NCBI GenBank assembly: GCA_002309885.1
Contig: DBYP01000009.1
Span: 1-53,021 of the forward strand
Length of the DNA stretch: 53,021 bases
Direction of reading: 5' to 3'
Origin: Verrucomicrobia bacterium UBA1183
GTDB lineage: Bacteria > Verrucomicrobiota > Verrucomicrobiia > Opitutales > UBA9783
In this document: positions 42,340 through 50,818 of the stretch, in pieces
Position numbering within the stretch: the first letter of the stretch is position 1
Layout of the letters: each line of letters opens with the position of its first letter
Made by a program: the position numbers and the translations under genes
The notes under the pieces: model-generated
The model's input: only the letters and a program-made list of their open reading frames with translations
What the model was told of the DNA's origin: nothing
The model's database searches: none

Positions 42340-43032
42340 ATGAAGACAGATGTAAAAGGCTTATTGAAGGCAGCTTGTTTGCGTAGCCGTAAGAACAAGG
42401 CACCCAATAATCGTGATGAATACTTCAGCATGAGCGATGTTGAGCGTATTATTGCAGAACGGGCAAATACATCCGAACAAGCGATTGTTAATCCTTGTAA
42501 AAAAGTAGAAACGCATACGGAACAGGTGCCGGTTGCCGAAAAGCGTGTGCTTAAATCAGCAACACTAAGCGATATTTTAGGTTTCAATCCGAAGAAGTCA
42601 CAAGTTGTTGACAAAAAAGAAACCAAAAATATCAAAGTTCCTAAAAAATGGCAAAAATATTATCGAAAGTTGCTTTCGCTGAAAAGTAAGATACAGGACG
42701 GTACGGATGATGAGGATATCGATTTAACTTCAAATCCTCAGAAAATCTTGCAAGAAATTGAAGCCGCCATTCATCGTATGCAAGAAGGGACTTACGGTAT
42801 TTGCGAAATAACCAATGCGCCAATATCGCCGGAACGGTTAGAGTCTATTCCCTACACGCGATACTCTTTGGAAGGGCAAAAACAGATGGAAGAAGCCAAG
42901 CGCATTCGTCTGTTGGCACAGCAAGCCAACCAGCAACGTATCTCAGATAGCGATGATGAAGAGGGAGATTCTAAATCGCCATTCTATGAAGCGGATGACG
43001 ATGCGGATTTGACCGCAGATTTTGACGAATGA
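42340..43032 (+). CDS. DksA/TraR-like transcription regulator without zinc cysteines
   Basis: This 230-residue protein has a DksA-like C-terminal half: a coiled-coil helix (KILQEIEAAIHRMQEGTYGI) running into CEITNAPISPERLESIPYTR. In the family this is a four-cysteine zinc finger (CxxC ... CxxC). Here only the first Cys remains, the second CxxC is replaced by YSLEGQ, but PI-x-x-E-R-L is intact. Around 100 N-terminal residues are basic and unrecognised, and the C-terminus is very acidic (DDDADLTADFDE). It probably binds the RNA polymerase secondary channel as DksA does. The gene overlaps lspA by 4 bases. Confidence 0.82.
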   Translation: MKTDVKGLLKAACLRSRKNKAPNNRDEYFSMSDVERIIAERANTSEQAIVNPCKKVETHTEQVPVAEKRVLKSATLSDILGFNPKKSQVVDKKETKNIKVPKKWQKYYRKLLSLKSKIQDGTDDEDIDLTSNPQKILQEIEAAIHRMQEGTYGICEITNAPISPERLESIPYTRYSLEGQKQMEEAKRIRLLAQQANQQRISDSDDEEGDSKSPFYEADDDADLTADFDE

Positions 43033-43454
43033 TTTATTGTTTTCCATTTTTCATTTTCTTCCTGGATCAAATCACGAAGATTTTGGCGCTTTGTTGTTTA
43101 AAAACGCCGATCTCGGTTATCGATCACTTTTTTACTTTAACATTGGTCTTTAATCCGGGCAGTATATGGGGATTGGGTCAAAATTGTACCTATATTTTGG
43201 CGCTCTTAGGTGTTTTAGCCATAATATTCATTTTTTGGCACATAAAAACAACCCCCTACAATCGCTGGACGTGGTGGTTCGCTACCCTTGCGGGTGGTAT
43301 TGCCGGAAATACCTGCGATCGCTTATTTCGTGGTCACGTCATCGATTTTTTAGATTTTCAGATAAAAAACCACCATTGGCCCTGTTTCAATATCGCCGAT
43401 ATCGCCATCACCCTCGCTTGTTGTTGGCTATTGATTAATCACAAGAAAAATTAG
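43029..43454 (+). CDS. lspA: Lipoprotein signal peptidase LspA
   Basis: LspA is the inner-membrane aspartyl protease that removes lipoprotein signal peptides after lipidation. The protein is only 141 residues, a little short, but has all family blocks: FFLDQITKILAL, VFNPGSIWGLG, GGIAGNTCDRLFRGHVIDFLDF with the first catalytic Asp, and WPCFNIADIAI with the second. Four hydrophobic helices are visible. The ATGA overlap with the DksA-like gene and its place after ileS support translation as an operon. Two composite elements follow. Confidence 0.95.
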   Translation: MIYCFPFFIFFLDQITKILALCCLKTPISVIDHFFTLTLVFNPGSIWGLGQNCTYILALLGVLAIIFIFWHIKTTPYNRWTWWFATLAGGIAGNTCDRLFRGHVIDFLDFQIKNHHWPCFNIADIAITLACCWLLINHKKN

Positions 43455-43484
43455 CGTAGGCCTATACGAGTTAAAAAACTGCAA

Positions 43485-43682
43485 ATTGGGAGAGCTTTTG
43501 TAAAAACTCACCCACCAAGCCGTTTAGGAAGGATTTTAATAGGCAGTTTTTGGGCGAGCTTTTGTAAAAGCTCTCCCAAAGCAGTGCAGCGGCCCTGCAC
43601 CCCCGCCATTTTGCAACACTGTTGCAAAATAAAGAGAAGTTTTTAAGGGTTTAAGGGAAGCTTTTTTCAAAAAGTTCCCTTG
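43485..43682 (-). repeat. Composite hairpin element, copy 12 (extra D-like arm, D-C-B-A on plus)
   Basis: The inverted copy spans 43548-43682: D TTTGGGCGAGCTTTTG / AAAGCTCTCCCAA, C GCAGTGCAGCGGCCCTGC, B TTTTGCAACACTGTTGCAAAA, A AAGGGAAGCTTTTTT / AAAAAGTTCCCTT. A decayed second D (TTGGGAGAGCTTTTG) precedes it at 43485-43514. It follows lspA directly. Confidence 0.88.
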
Positions 43683-43764
43683 CGCTTTACGCCTACCTTA
43701 TGATTAATAAACTATCCGTAATACGGCCTAACGTATAATATATTATACATTAATCGTCTTGTGC

Positions 43765-43937
43765 CTTGAGAGAGCTTTTGTAAAAACCACCCATCAAAGC
43801 AGGGCAGCGGCCCTGCACCCCTGTCATTTTGCAACACTGTTGCAAAATTATGAAAGTTTTTGAGGGTTTAAGGGAAACTTTTTTCAAAAAGTTCCCTTAA
43901 TATTTATAATTTGCTAACGTCCATAGGCACGCACCCA
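43765..43937 (-). repeat. Composite hairpin element, copy 13 (D-C-B-A plus A-side end)
   Basis: This second inverted copy follows in the same gap: a decayed D (TTGAGAGAGCTTTTG), perfect C GCAGGGCAGCGGCCCTGC, B TTTTGCAACACTGTTGCAAAA, A ending at 43899. Then a degenerate A-side end follows (read inward GGGTGCGTGCCTATGG at 43921-43936). The two copies account for nearly all of the 532-base gap between lspA and pntA2. Confidence 0.87.
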
Positions 43938-43986
43938 AATGCTACTGAAGTTGTTAACAATAAAATTGCATTTTGGGCTTCACATT

Positions 43987-44295
43987 ATGAAGAAAAGTTT
44001 TACTGTTGAGAGCATGGATTACGGTTGGTTAGGTTTTGGAATATTGTTAGCCAGTTGGTTAGGTGTGGAGCTGATATCGAAGATTCCTTCGCAGTTACAT
44101 ACACCGCTTATGTCGGGAACGAATGCGATTTCGGGAATTACGCTCATCGGTGCTTTGGTTGCATTGGCGCACACACATGATCCTCTTACAGAATTTCTAT
44201 GTTACATCGGCGTTTTTTTTGCGATGATCAATGTTGCGGGCGGCTACTTAGTGACGGATCGTATGCTTAAAATGTTCAATTCAAAAAAGCGATAA
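43987..44295 (+). CDS. NAD(P) transhydrogenase membrane subunit alpha-2 (PntAB)
   Basis: This is a protein of about 102 residues with three to four hydrophobic helices, matching the membrane part of PntA in the split-subunit transhydrogenase (LASWLGVELISKIPSQLHTP, MSGTNAISGITLIGAL, FAMINVAGGYLVTDRML). Together with PntB it forms the proton channel of the enzyme that drives NADPH formation with the proton gradient. The ATG at 43987 (MKKSFTVESM) is chosen over an upstream in-frame start at 43939. The gene is 3 bases before pntB. The NAD-binding PntA1 gene, expected just upstream, is not here. Confidence 0.9.
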   Translation: MKKSFTVESMDYGWLGFGILLASWLGVELISKIPSQLHTPLMSGTNAISGITLIGALVALAHTHDPLTEFLCYIGVFFAMINVAGGYLVTDRMLKMFNSKKR

Positions 44296-44298
44296 AAA

Positions 44299-45690
44299 AT
44301 GAAAAGCGGTATGTGTGCAGATTTTATATACATTGTTTCGGCGGTATTGCTGATCTACGGCATTAAGCTTCTCGGCAAAACGCTTACAGCTCGGAGGGGA
44401 AATTTTGTTTCTGCCATCGGAATGACGTTAGCGATTTTGATAACATTGATACAATTCAAACCGCATAATTTGACGCTTACTTTCGTGATAGCGTTGTTGG
44501 GTGCTTACGTAGGCGTTTTAATGGCATTGAAGGTACAGATGACGGCTATGCCGGAAATGGTCGCGTTATTCAACGGTTTCGGAGGTTTGGCGAGCGTTTC
44601 CATTGGATTGGTTGAAGGTATAAAGATCAATTACATCCCTGCTATTTACTACAATTCGGACATCTTTTTTTCACAAATCGCAATTTGTTTGACGCTGATG
44701 GTTGGTGGTGTAACCTTCACGGGCAGTTTGATTGCCTATGGTAAGTTGAGCCAAAAGATTCCGACGGGCTCCATCACATTTTGCGGCCAAAAGTGGGTCG
44801 ACTTAGCACTGTTTTTCTTGTTGTTGGTTGCTTCCTGCGAATGGATCGGTGCACACAGCATTTGGGCGTTCTACACCTTGATTTTATTTGGATTGTTGGG
44901 CGGCGGTGTTTTTGTATTGCATATCGGTGGTGGTGATATGCCCGTTATCATCTCGCTGTTGAATAGCTTTTCAGGTATCGCTGCATGCGCTGCAGGGCTG
45001 ATCATTTTCAACAAAGTGCTTATCGTTGCCGGTTGTTTGGTTGGAACAAGCGGCTTGATTTTGACGCTCATTATGTGCAAGGCCATGAATCGTTCCATAA
45101 AGAAGGTTTTGTTGGGCGGTTTTTCGTTCAAGGCAACTCAAACTACGACACAGAAACAGGGCGAATTGAAGCAGATTTCCATCGAGGACGCTTATTATAT
45201 TTTGGAAGCGGCACGTACGGTGGCGATTGTGCCCGGTTATGGTTTGGCGGTGGCTCAAGCTCAGCATGCTGTTAAGGATTTAGGGCAAAAATTGATGGCT
45301 AATGGGGCAGATGTTTATTACGCCATTCATCCGGTCGCAGGTCGTATGCCTGGGCATATGAATGTTCTCTTGGCAGAAGCGGATGTCGATTACGACCAAC
45401 TGACCGAGTTGGAAACTGCCAATGGACGTTTTGCAGATACCGACGTTGCGATTGTTGTGGGGGCCAATGACGTCGTTAATCCGGCAGCCGTGGAAAATCC
45501 CGGTTCTCCGCTTTATGGCATGCCGATATTGGAGGTTTTCAACGCGAAGACGGTGTTTGTTTTGAAGCGTGGTCAAGGTAAAGGTTTCTCGGGACTTGAA
45601 AATGAACTGTTTACCAAAGAGAATACACGCATGATTTACGGTGATGCCAAGTCGACGCTTACACAATTGGCTGCCGAGTTTAAAGAATGA
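44299..45690 (+). CDS. pntB: NAD(P) transhydrogenase subunit beta PntB
   Basis: This 463-residue subunit has about eight N-terminal membrane helices (FNGFGGLASVSIGLVEG, FTGSLIAYGKLSQKI, LLNSFSGIAACAAGLI) and the C-terminal NADP(H)-binding domain III with VPGYGLAVAQAQHAVKDLG, HPVAGRMPGHMNVLLAEADV, VIVVGANDVVNPAA-like VVGANDVVNPAA and FVLKRGQGKGFSGLENELF. All are full-length and intact. The end overlaps the ruvB start by 4 bases (ATGA). It needs PntA1 (domain I) for activity, which is not encoded in the window. Confidence 0.95.
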   Translation: MKSGMCADFIYIVSAVLLIYGIKLLGKTLTARRGNFVSAIGMTLAILITLIQFKPHNLTLTFVIALLGAYVGVLMALKVQMTAMPEMVALFNGFGGLASVSIGLVEGIKINYIPAIYYNSDIFFSQIAICLTLMVGGVTFTGSLIAYGKLSQKIPTGSITFCGQKWVDLALFFLLLVASCEWIGAHSIWAFYTLILFGLLGGGVFVLHIGGGDMPVIISLLNSFSGIAACAAGLIIFNKVLIVAGCLVGTSGLILTLIMCKAMNRSIKKVLLGGFSFKATQTTTQKQGELKQISIEDAYYILEAARTVAIVPGYGLAVAQAQHAVKDLGQKLMANGADVYYAIHPVAGRMPGHMNVLLAEADVDYDQLTELETANGRFADTDVAIVVGANDVVNPAAVENPGSPLYGMPILEVFNAKTVFVLKRGQGKGFSGLENELFTKENTRMIYGDAKSTLTQLAAEFKE

Positions 45691-46700
45691 CCGAAACTTC
45701 CTTTGCAACCTTAAATTCTAAGAATGAAGCCAGCGAGAATAGGCTTCGGCCCTTGACGTTTTCGGATTTTACAGGACAAGCAAAGACGTTAGAACGTCTA
45801 CAAATCATGGTAGGTGCCGCTAAAGAACGCCATGAAGCCTTGAATCACATCCTCTTGAGCGGTCCTCCGGGATTAGGAAAGACGACGTTGGCGCACATTG
45901 TTGGCAACGAAATGGGGTCGCATGTCCACGTTACTTCGGGGCCGGTAATCGAGAAAGCGGCGGATCTGGCGGGTTTACTCACGAATTTGGAAGAAGGTGA
46001 TGTGTTGTTCATTGATGAAATTCATCGCTTACCCAAAACTGTGGAAGAATATTTATTCTCCGCAATGGAAGATTTCTGTATCGATATCATGATCGATCAA
46101 GGTCCCAATGCGCGTAGTGTCCGCATTAACGTTCCGCGCTTCACATTGTTAGGCGCAACCACGCGCAGTGGTTTGTTGTCAGCACCGTTGCGTACACGTT
46201 TTACATTACAAACGCGTTTGGACTATTATACCAAGGAAGAGCTTGCGAAGATCGTCTTGAGGTCGGCTCATTTATTGGACATTGCCATGGATGAAGCAGG
46301 CGCTTTGGAAATTGCGTCCCGTTCGCGTGGAACACCGCGTATTGCGAACAATTTGATCCTGTTCGCAAGGGATTTCGCACAACAGCGAGGCAATGCCATC
46401 ATTACCCAAGAAATGGCTCGCCAGGCCCTGCAGATTCTCGATATAGACGAAAATGGGCTGAATGAATTAGATAAACGGATTTTGTTTGTTTTAGCCAATA
46501 ATTTCCAAGGGAAACCTACCGGATTGCATACGCTATCTATCGCGGTTGGTGAAGAGCCAGATACGTTGTCGGAGGTTCATGAACCTTTTCTCATCCAAGA
46601 AGGCTATTTGCAACGTACCCCTCAAGGACGCCAGCTAACCCCTAAAGGTTGGCAAGTCCTGAAAATGCAATCACACCTTCAGAATTGGTTTGAGTATTGA
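45687..46700 (+). CDS. ruvB: Holliday junction branch migration ATPase RuvB
   Basis: RuvB is the hexameric AAA+ motor that, with RuvA, moves Holliday junctions during recombination and repair. The 337-residue protein has RPLTFSDFTGQAKTLERLQI, Walker A LSGPPGLGKTTLAHIVGNEM, Walker B LFIDEIHRLPKTVEEYLFSA, sensor 1 LLGATTRSGLLSAPLRTRF with the Arg finger and the C-terminal winged helix (EPFLIQEGYLQRTPQGRQLT). ruvA and ruvC are not adjacent. It is translationally coupled to pntB, an unusual neighbour. Confidence 0.97.
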   Translation: MTETSFATLNSKNEASENRLRPLTFSDFTGQAKTLERLQIMVGAAKERHEALNHILLSGPPGLGKTTLAHIVGNEMGSHVHVTSGPVIEKAADLAGLLTNLEEGDVLFIDEIHRLPKTVEEYLFSAMEDFCIDIMIDQGPNARSVRINVPRFTLLGATTRSGLLSAPLRTRFTLQTRLDYYTKEELAKIVLRSAHLLDIAMDEAGALEIASRSRGTPRIANNLILFARDFAQQRGNAIITQEMARQALQILDIDENGLNELDKRILFVLANNFQGKPTGLHTLSIAVGEEPDTLSEVHEPFLIQEGYLQRTPQGRQLTPKGWQVLKMQSHLQNWFEY

Positions 46701-46723
46701 AGTACATCCTAAAAAATTATGTT

Positions 46724-46800
46724 TTGAGCAATTTTTCGTAAAAAATCCCTCAAAATTGTACCACTTTACTCGCATAAACACACGTCCGAAATGTTTTTAC
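46724..46800. repeat. Composite element remnant with D-like hairpin
   Basis: A degraded D (TTGAGCAATTTTTCG / AAAAAATCCCTCAA, 46724-46753) is followed by an end-like sequence resembling the D-side end of copy 10 (CATAAACACACGTCC). It separates the convergent ruvB and comEC genes and may serve as a bidirectional terminator. Confidence 0.55.
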
Positions 46801-46829
46801 TATCTTATGATAACATTTTTTGCTATGCT

Positions 46830-48311
46830 TCAGGAGCGCGCGTGTCCTATTTTTCCCCAAAAGGATAAGGCTCGGGGGTCTATCGTAAATTTTTCGAGAT
46901 ATAGGATTAAAAATAAGAACAGCAGTAAAATGGTATAAAATACCGTATGGGGCATAGGGAGGTTGCAAAATGTTCCTGGGATTTTTTCAATCATTTCGAC
47001 GGATTTTAGCAGAAGTGAAAGCGAATATTGTGATAAAATTTCTGTAATAGGAAGCAATCCTGGCAGAAGTAAAAACAGTACCCAATGCAAGAAACCTAAA
47101 ACAACTACGACGCCGGCAAACGGAATTAGGAACAAGTTGGCAAGGAAAATCCATGGGCTGAAAATGCCCCAATAATAAATTGAAAATACGCAGCTCATAG
47201 CGCTTGCACAAAGGGATATAAGACAGGTTTCGCATAAAGCATTGTGCCAACGGGTAGGCTTTTTCTCCAAAACGTAAGAGAGGGGTAAACCAACGCACAA
47301 TATGCTTCCGACAACACCGTACGACAATTGAAAACCCACATCCCAAAGTTCGAACGGATTAAACGCTAACGTTAGTCCAATGGTATTGTAAAATGCCCCT
47401 CGGACATCGACCGGTCGGGAAAAGATTTGCGCAATGAGGATAAACAAAACCATCAAAGTGGCACGCAAGGTAGATGGCGAAAAGCCCACGATGGAAGCGT
47501 AAAAACAAACGCCGATGCCGGTAAAAAGAAACTGCAGAAATCTCGGCAAAAAAATCCATCTACAAAGGAAGAAAATAAAAGAACTTACGACCCCAACATG
47601 CAAACCGCTTACAGCAAATAGGTGCATCGTGCCGGTATAGAAAAAGTGCTGCAACTGTTCTTTGGGCAAGCATTCTTTTTTACCCATCAAAATCGCCCGC
47701 CAAATCTCCGAAAGATGCTCATCTTTAATCGTTAAAGCGTTATAAAAAGACCGTCGGCAACGCTGTAAAAATCGATGCTCAGGATTTTTTGTAGGTTTTA
47801 GAAAAACATGATTTGTGTGGTATCTTATACCGCGCGACCACAGATAAAATGAGAAATTTTGTTTGCTTTGAAACGGCGAGTTTAGGCGTTTTACATAGCC
47901 GGAAAAATAGTAAAAATTATCGGTATTTACTTTTTGATTTCCGTTGTATTTGGCATGAACATAAATATTATCTAGAGATCGACCATCGTTCAGTTTTAAT
48001 GTTCCAAATCCGCCGATGCGACCGGGAGCTGTTCGGAAAATTTTTTCGAATTGAAATTTCCCACGTAGATAACATCCCTTTTCTTTTTGATTTATAACGT
48101 AAATCATTGAGATACCTATGGCGCCGCTCAATAGCAAAGACAGCAAAAATTTTTTAGAAAACAGCGCTAGCTTGCTGAATTTTATCGAACAAATACAGGC
48201 GAATAGAAAAAAGCACTTAATTCCCATTGTTGCATGAAATAGAATACAACCGAAGCCCATCAAGGCAAAAATACAAACGAGCCCAAAATAGCCTAAGGGG
48301 TACGCTTTCAC
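46830..48311 (-). CDS. ComEC/Rec2-family DNA-uptake channel, lacking the lactamase domain
   Basis: This is a membrane protein of about 493 residues. It has N-terminal helices, a DUF4131-like OB segment (GGFGTLKLNDGRSLDNIYVH) and the Competence domain with the hallmark MHLFAVSGLHVGVVSS and several helices after it (FSPSTLRATLMVLFILIAQI). ComEC carries transforming DNA across the inner membrane. The C-terminal metallo-beta-lactamase domain of long ComEC forms is absent, as in many short homologues. A GTG start at 48311 overlapping the ribF stop by 4 bases is chosen over a TTG at 48344. It is the last gene of the nrnA-truB-ribF run. Confidence 0.87.
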   Translation of the reverse strand: MKAYPLGYFGLVCIFALMGFGCILFHATMGIKCFFLFACICSIKFSKLALFSKKFLLSLLLSGAIGISMIYVINQKEKGCYLRGKFQFEKIFRTAPGRIGGFGTLKLNDGRSLDNIYVHAKYNGNQKVNTDNFYYFSGYVKRLNSPFQSKQNFSFYLWSRGIRYHTNHVFLKPTKNPEHRFLQRCRRSFYNALTIKDEHLSEIWRAILMGKKECLPKEQLQHFFYTGTMHLFAVSGLHVGVVSSFIFFLCRWIFLPRFLQFLFTGIGVCFYASIVGFSPSTLRATLMVLFILIAQIFSRPVDVRGAFYNTIGLTLAFNPFELWDVGFQLSYGVVGSILCVGLPLSYVLEKKPTRWHNALCETCLISLCASAMSCVFSIYYWGIFSPWIFLANLFLIPFAGVVVVLGFLHWVLFLLLPGLLPITEILSQYSLSLLLKSVEMIEKIPGTFCNLPMPHTVFYTILLLFLFLILYLEKFTIDPRALSFWGKIGHARS

Positions 48312-49057
48312 ACCGACAATTTTTTTGTAAATTCCAGCAGACAAGCCTTATGACGAAAAGCGTCAGCGATTGGTGCTTGAAGCTGTACCACCGCTTTTTC
48401 AACGGCCACCTTTAACGTTTGCTGATGCAATTTATTTTTCAAAATGCAATAATAATGACCGTCCTTAATCTTTAATTCCGAACGATGGCAAAAATGAAAA
48501 AGCTCATCAACATAGCCAATGTAGTGGTAATTTTGCCCCAGCAAATGGTTGACGAGTTCTAAATTGCCGTCGTAAAGCGCTTCTCGCACTCGAGTACTAC
48601 AAACACGCTCTCCTGCGTATTGTAAATGGCGAAATACGTGCAACTGGATGGTTTCGCTTCGTTTGCAAAAATCATCCAAAACAGCCACATCACCTTCTCG
48701 GTTGTGCCCGAAATGGAAATCTTCACCGACGTATAATCCGGATAAATTTGGGAAAAGACGTCTTAAATAAGTGAAAAATTTTTCAGGCGAACTGTGTGAC
48801 CAAGCATCGGTAAATTTTTTTACAAAAACATAATCACAACCCAGCTTCCTTAATATCCAATAACGCTGTTGAATGGGATAAATTAACTCGGGTGCGTTGG
48901 GTAATTGTAGTACCTGTTTGGGATGCGGATGAAATGTTAAGGCGCCTGCCCAAGCTTCGTGCATATGTGCCGTTTTTATCGCTTCACCCACCAAATAACG
49001 ATGACCGCAGTGAACTCCGTCAAAAACACCGATAGCTAAATGTAGTGGCTTGATCAT
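48308..49057 (-). CDS. ribF: RibF-like FAD synthetase lacking a recognisable flavokinase domain
   Basis: The first 180 residues match the FMN adenylyltransferase part of RibF: LAIGVFDGVHCGHRYLVGEA, ALTFHPHPKQVL, GEDFHFGHNREGDVAVL and CSTRVREALYDGNLELVNHLLG. In full RibF (about 310 residues) a riboflavin kinase domain follows with a G-R-x-L-G-F-P-T-x-N motif. Here the protein ends at 249, and the remaining 65 residues (GYVDELFHFCHRSELKIKDG) lack that motif. FMN synthesis may be lost or done elsewhere. It lies in the common nrnA-truB-ribF order and is coupled to truB by an ATGA overlap. Confidence 0.88.
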   Translation of the reverse strand: MIKPLHLAIGVFDGVHCGHRYLVGEAIKTAHMHEAWAGALTFHPHPKQVLQLPNAPELIYPIQQRYWILRKLGCDYVFVKKFTDAWSHSSPEKFFTYLRRLFPNLSGLYVGEDFHFGHNREGDVAVLDDFCKRSETIQLHVFRHLQYAGERVCSTRVREALYDGNLELVNHLLGQNYHYIGYVDELFHFCHRSELKIKDGHYYCILKNKLHQQTLKVAVEKAVVQLQAPIADAFRHKACLLEFTKKLSV

Positions 49058-49824
49058 GAAAACGATAAAGGTGAGAACGTTTCGTAAGGAATGATGTGCT
49101 GTTTTAGTATTTCTGGAGATTTTGCTTCCAATAAATCTTCCAACGGAACTGCATTTTCTATGGAAAACGAACCGCTCTTTATTCGGCGCAACCCCGCAAG
49201 ATGTCCGCCACAGCCCAATTTTTCACCCAAATCATAAGCCAGTGAACGAATGTAGGTTCCTTTTGAGCAGCGTACATGGAAATGGACGTTAGGAGCTTCA
49301 TAATCGACCACATCGAACTTAAAAATGGTAATAAAGTTGGGTTCGCGTTCGACATCATGACCTTTCCGAGCCAATTTATACAGAGGAACTCCATCGCGTT
49401 TTTTCGCAGAAAACATCGGTGGTTGCTGGTATTGATCGCCCAAAAACGTTCGCATGTTTTTTTCGATGATTTCTTTATCAATTCCCTCAACAGGATGGGT
49501 TTCAATAATCTCACCTTCCTTGTCATAGGTGGAAGTCTTTACGCCCAATTCGACCATGCCTGTGTATTCTTTAACACCGCACATAAGGTGTTGCGATAGC
49601 TTGGTTGCCTTGCCTAAAACGATAATAATCAAACCTGTAGCAAGCGGATCCAACGTTCCGGCGTGTCCGATTTTTTTTATGCCGAAGTGATACTTAAGGC
49701 GTCGGATTACATCAAAAGAAGAGCATCCGTAGGGCTTATCGATGAGCAAAATCCCATCAGGTTGACAGGAAAGTTTCGTACGAGGTACTTGCGGTTTACT
49801 GCTTAAGGAGTGAATCCAAGTCAT
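49054..49824 (-). CDS. truB: tRNA pseudouridine-55 synthase TruB
   Basis: TruB makes pseudouridine 55 in the T loop of elongator tRNAs. The 256-residue protein has GILLIDKPYGCSSFDVIRRL, the catalytic motif KIGHAGTLDPLATGLIIIVL with the active-site Asp, and the later blocks FSAKKRDGVPLYKLARKG and CSKGTYIRSLAYDLGEKLG. The N-terminal 25 residues precede the conserved start and overlap the upstream DHH gene by 29 bases. Translation is probably coupled on both sides. Confidence 0.96.
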   Translation of the reverse strand: MTWIHSLSSKPQVPRTKLSCQPDGILLIDKPYGCSSFDVIRRLKYHFGIKKIGHAGTLDPLATGLIIIVLGKATKLSQHLMCGVKEYTGMVELGVKTSTYDKEGEIIETHPVEGIDKEIIEKNMRTFLGDQYQQPPMFSAKKRDGVPLYKLARKGHDVEREPNFITIFKFDVVDYEAPNVHFHVRCSKGTYIRSLAYDLGEKLGCGGHLAGLRRIKSGSFSIENAVPLEDLLEAKSPEILKQHIIPYETFSPLSFS

Positions 49825-50755
49825 TTATAAATTCCTTTAAATTAAAACGATTGATGTCTATTTTGCATGCAGCCGCGCACACATGTCCGCCACCTCCGTG
49901 TTTTACCGCCACTTTATTTACAGCAATAGAAGGGTCGGAGGAACGCAAACTGCAACCTACCTTTTCTTCGTTATATTCTATAAATGCAGCAATCTTCGCA
50001 TTTTTCAGCGTCAATAACTGATTAACAAAACCTTCGGTGTCACTGTGGCAGGTGTTAGTTGCTATATAATCCTGCGGTTTTAGGATAGAAATTGCGATAG
50101 CGCCTTCGGAAAAGACTTGGACGTTGTTTAAAAATAAACTTTGCAATTTCAACTGTTCCGGGGTTTTGTTATTGAACACTTGCTGAATAATTTGATAAGG
50201 CTTAACACCGGCAGCAACCAAATTTTCGGCACATTTGAACGCATGTTGACTTGTATTGCTGTGAGAAAAATTTCCTGTATCGGTCATAATTCCCAAATAA
50301 AGCGCTTCATTAATTTGATGGTTGTCCAATTTATAGCCATCCTCTGTAAGCAAACTCATTAAAAGTTCGCAGGCAGAAGAAGCTGTTACGTCAATTTTAC
50401 GATACGTACTCCACGGCGTTTCTTCCGGATGATGGTCAATAACAGCGTGGTATTTGCGGGAACGCATCGATTCAGGTAAGCGCATCGTTTTACTGCAATC
50501 GAGCGCAATAAAAACGTTATCCTCGTTGTCCGAAATAGCCTCTGGGCATCGTACAGGAACGTCTTTTGTGAAATAATCGTAGGTTGTAGAAATCTGTTCT
50601 GCACGCACCATAAAAGCTTTCCAACCCAAACTTCGTAGGTAAAGCGTCAATGCGACCTGACTGCCAACAGCATCCCCATCCGGATGTTCATGCACAACCA
50701 TATAGATGCTTGCGTCACGGTTTATATCCTTCTGTATGTCCCTCAGAAAACCCAT
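49796..50755 (-). CDS. DHH/DHHA1 phosphoesterase (NrnA-like)
   Basis: This is a protein of about 319 residues with the DHH phosphoesterase motifs HEHPDGDAVGSQVALTLYL, FIALDCSKTMRL, the eponymous AVIDHHPEETPW, MTDTGNFSHSNTS and the DHHA1 glycine motif HGGGGHVCAAACKI. NrnA-type enzymes degrade nanoRNA or pAp, and some hydrolyse pApA, the product of c-di-AMP breakdown, which is interesting given the diadenylate cyclase at 37077. The ATG at 50755 is chosen over a TTG at 50767. It sits upstream of truB, the usual nusA-infB-rbfA-nrnA-truB order, but rbfA and infB are not present. Confidence 0.92.
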   Translation of the reverse strand: MGFLRDIQKDINRDASIYMVVHEHPDGDAVGSQVALTLYLRSLGWKAFMVRAEQISTTYDYFTKDVPVRCPEAISDNEDNVFIALDCSKTMRLPESMRSRKYHAVIDHHPEETPWSTYRKIDVTASSACELLMSLLTEDGYKLDNHQINEALYLGIMTDTGNFSHSNTSQHAFKCAENLVAAGVKPYQIIQQVFNNKTPEQLKLQSLFLNNVQVFSEGAIAISILKPQDYIATNTCHSDTEGFVNQLLTLKNAKIAAFIEYNEEKVGCSLRSSDPSIAVNKVAVKHGGGGHVCAAACKIDINRFNLKEFINDLDSLLKQ

Positions 50756-50818
50756 AAAGCCACTCAAACGTTTTTTGGGAAGAACGACAATCTTTATTTG
50801 CGAGTTTTTGAGCCTCTG

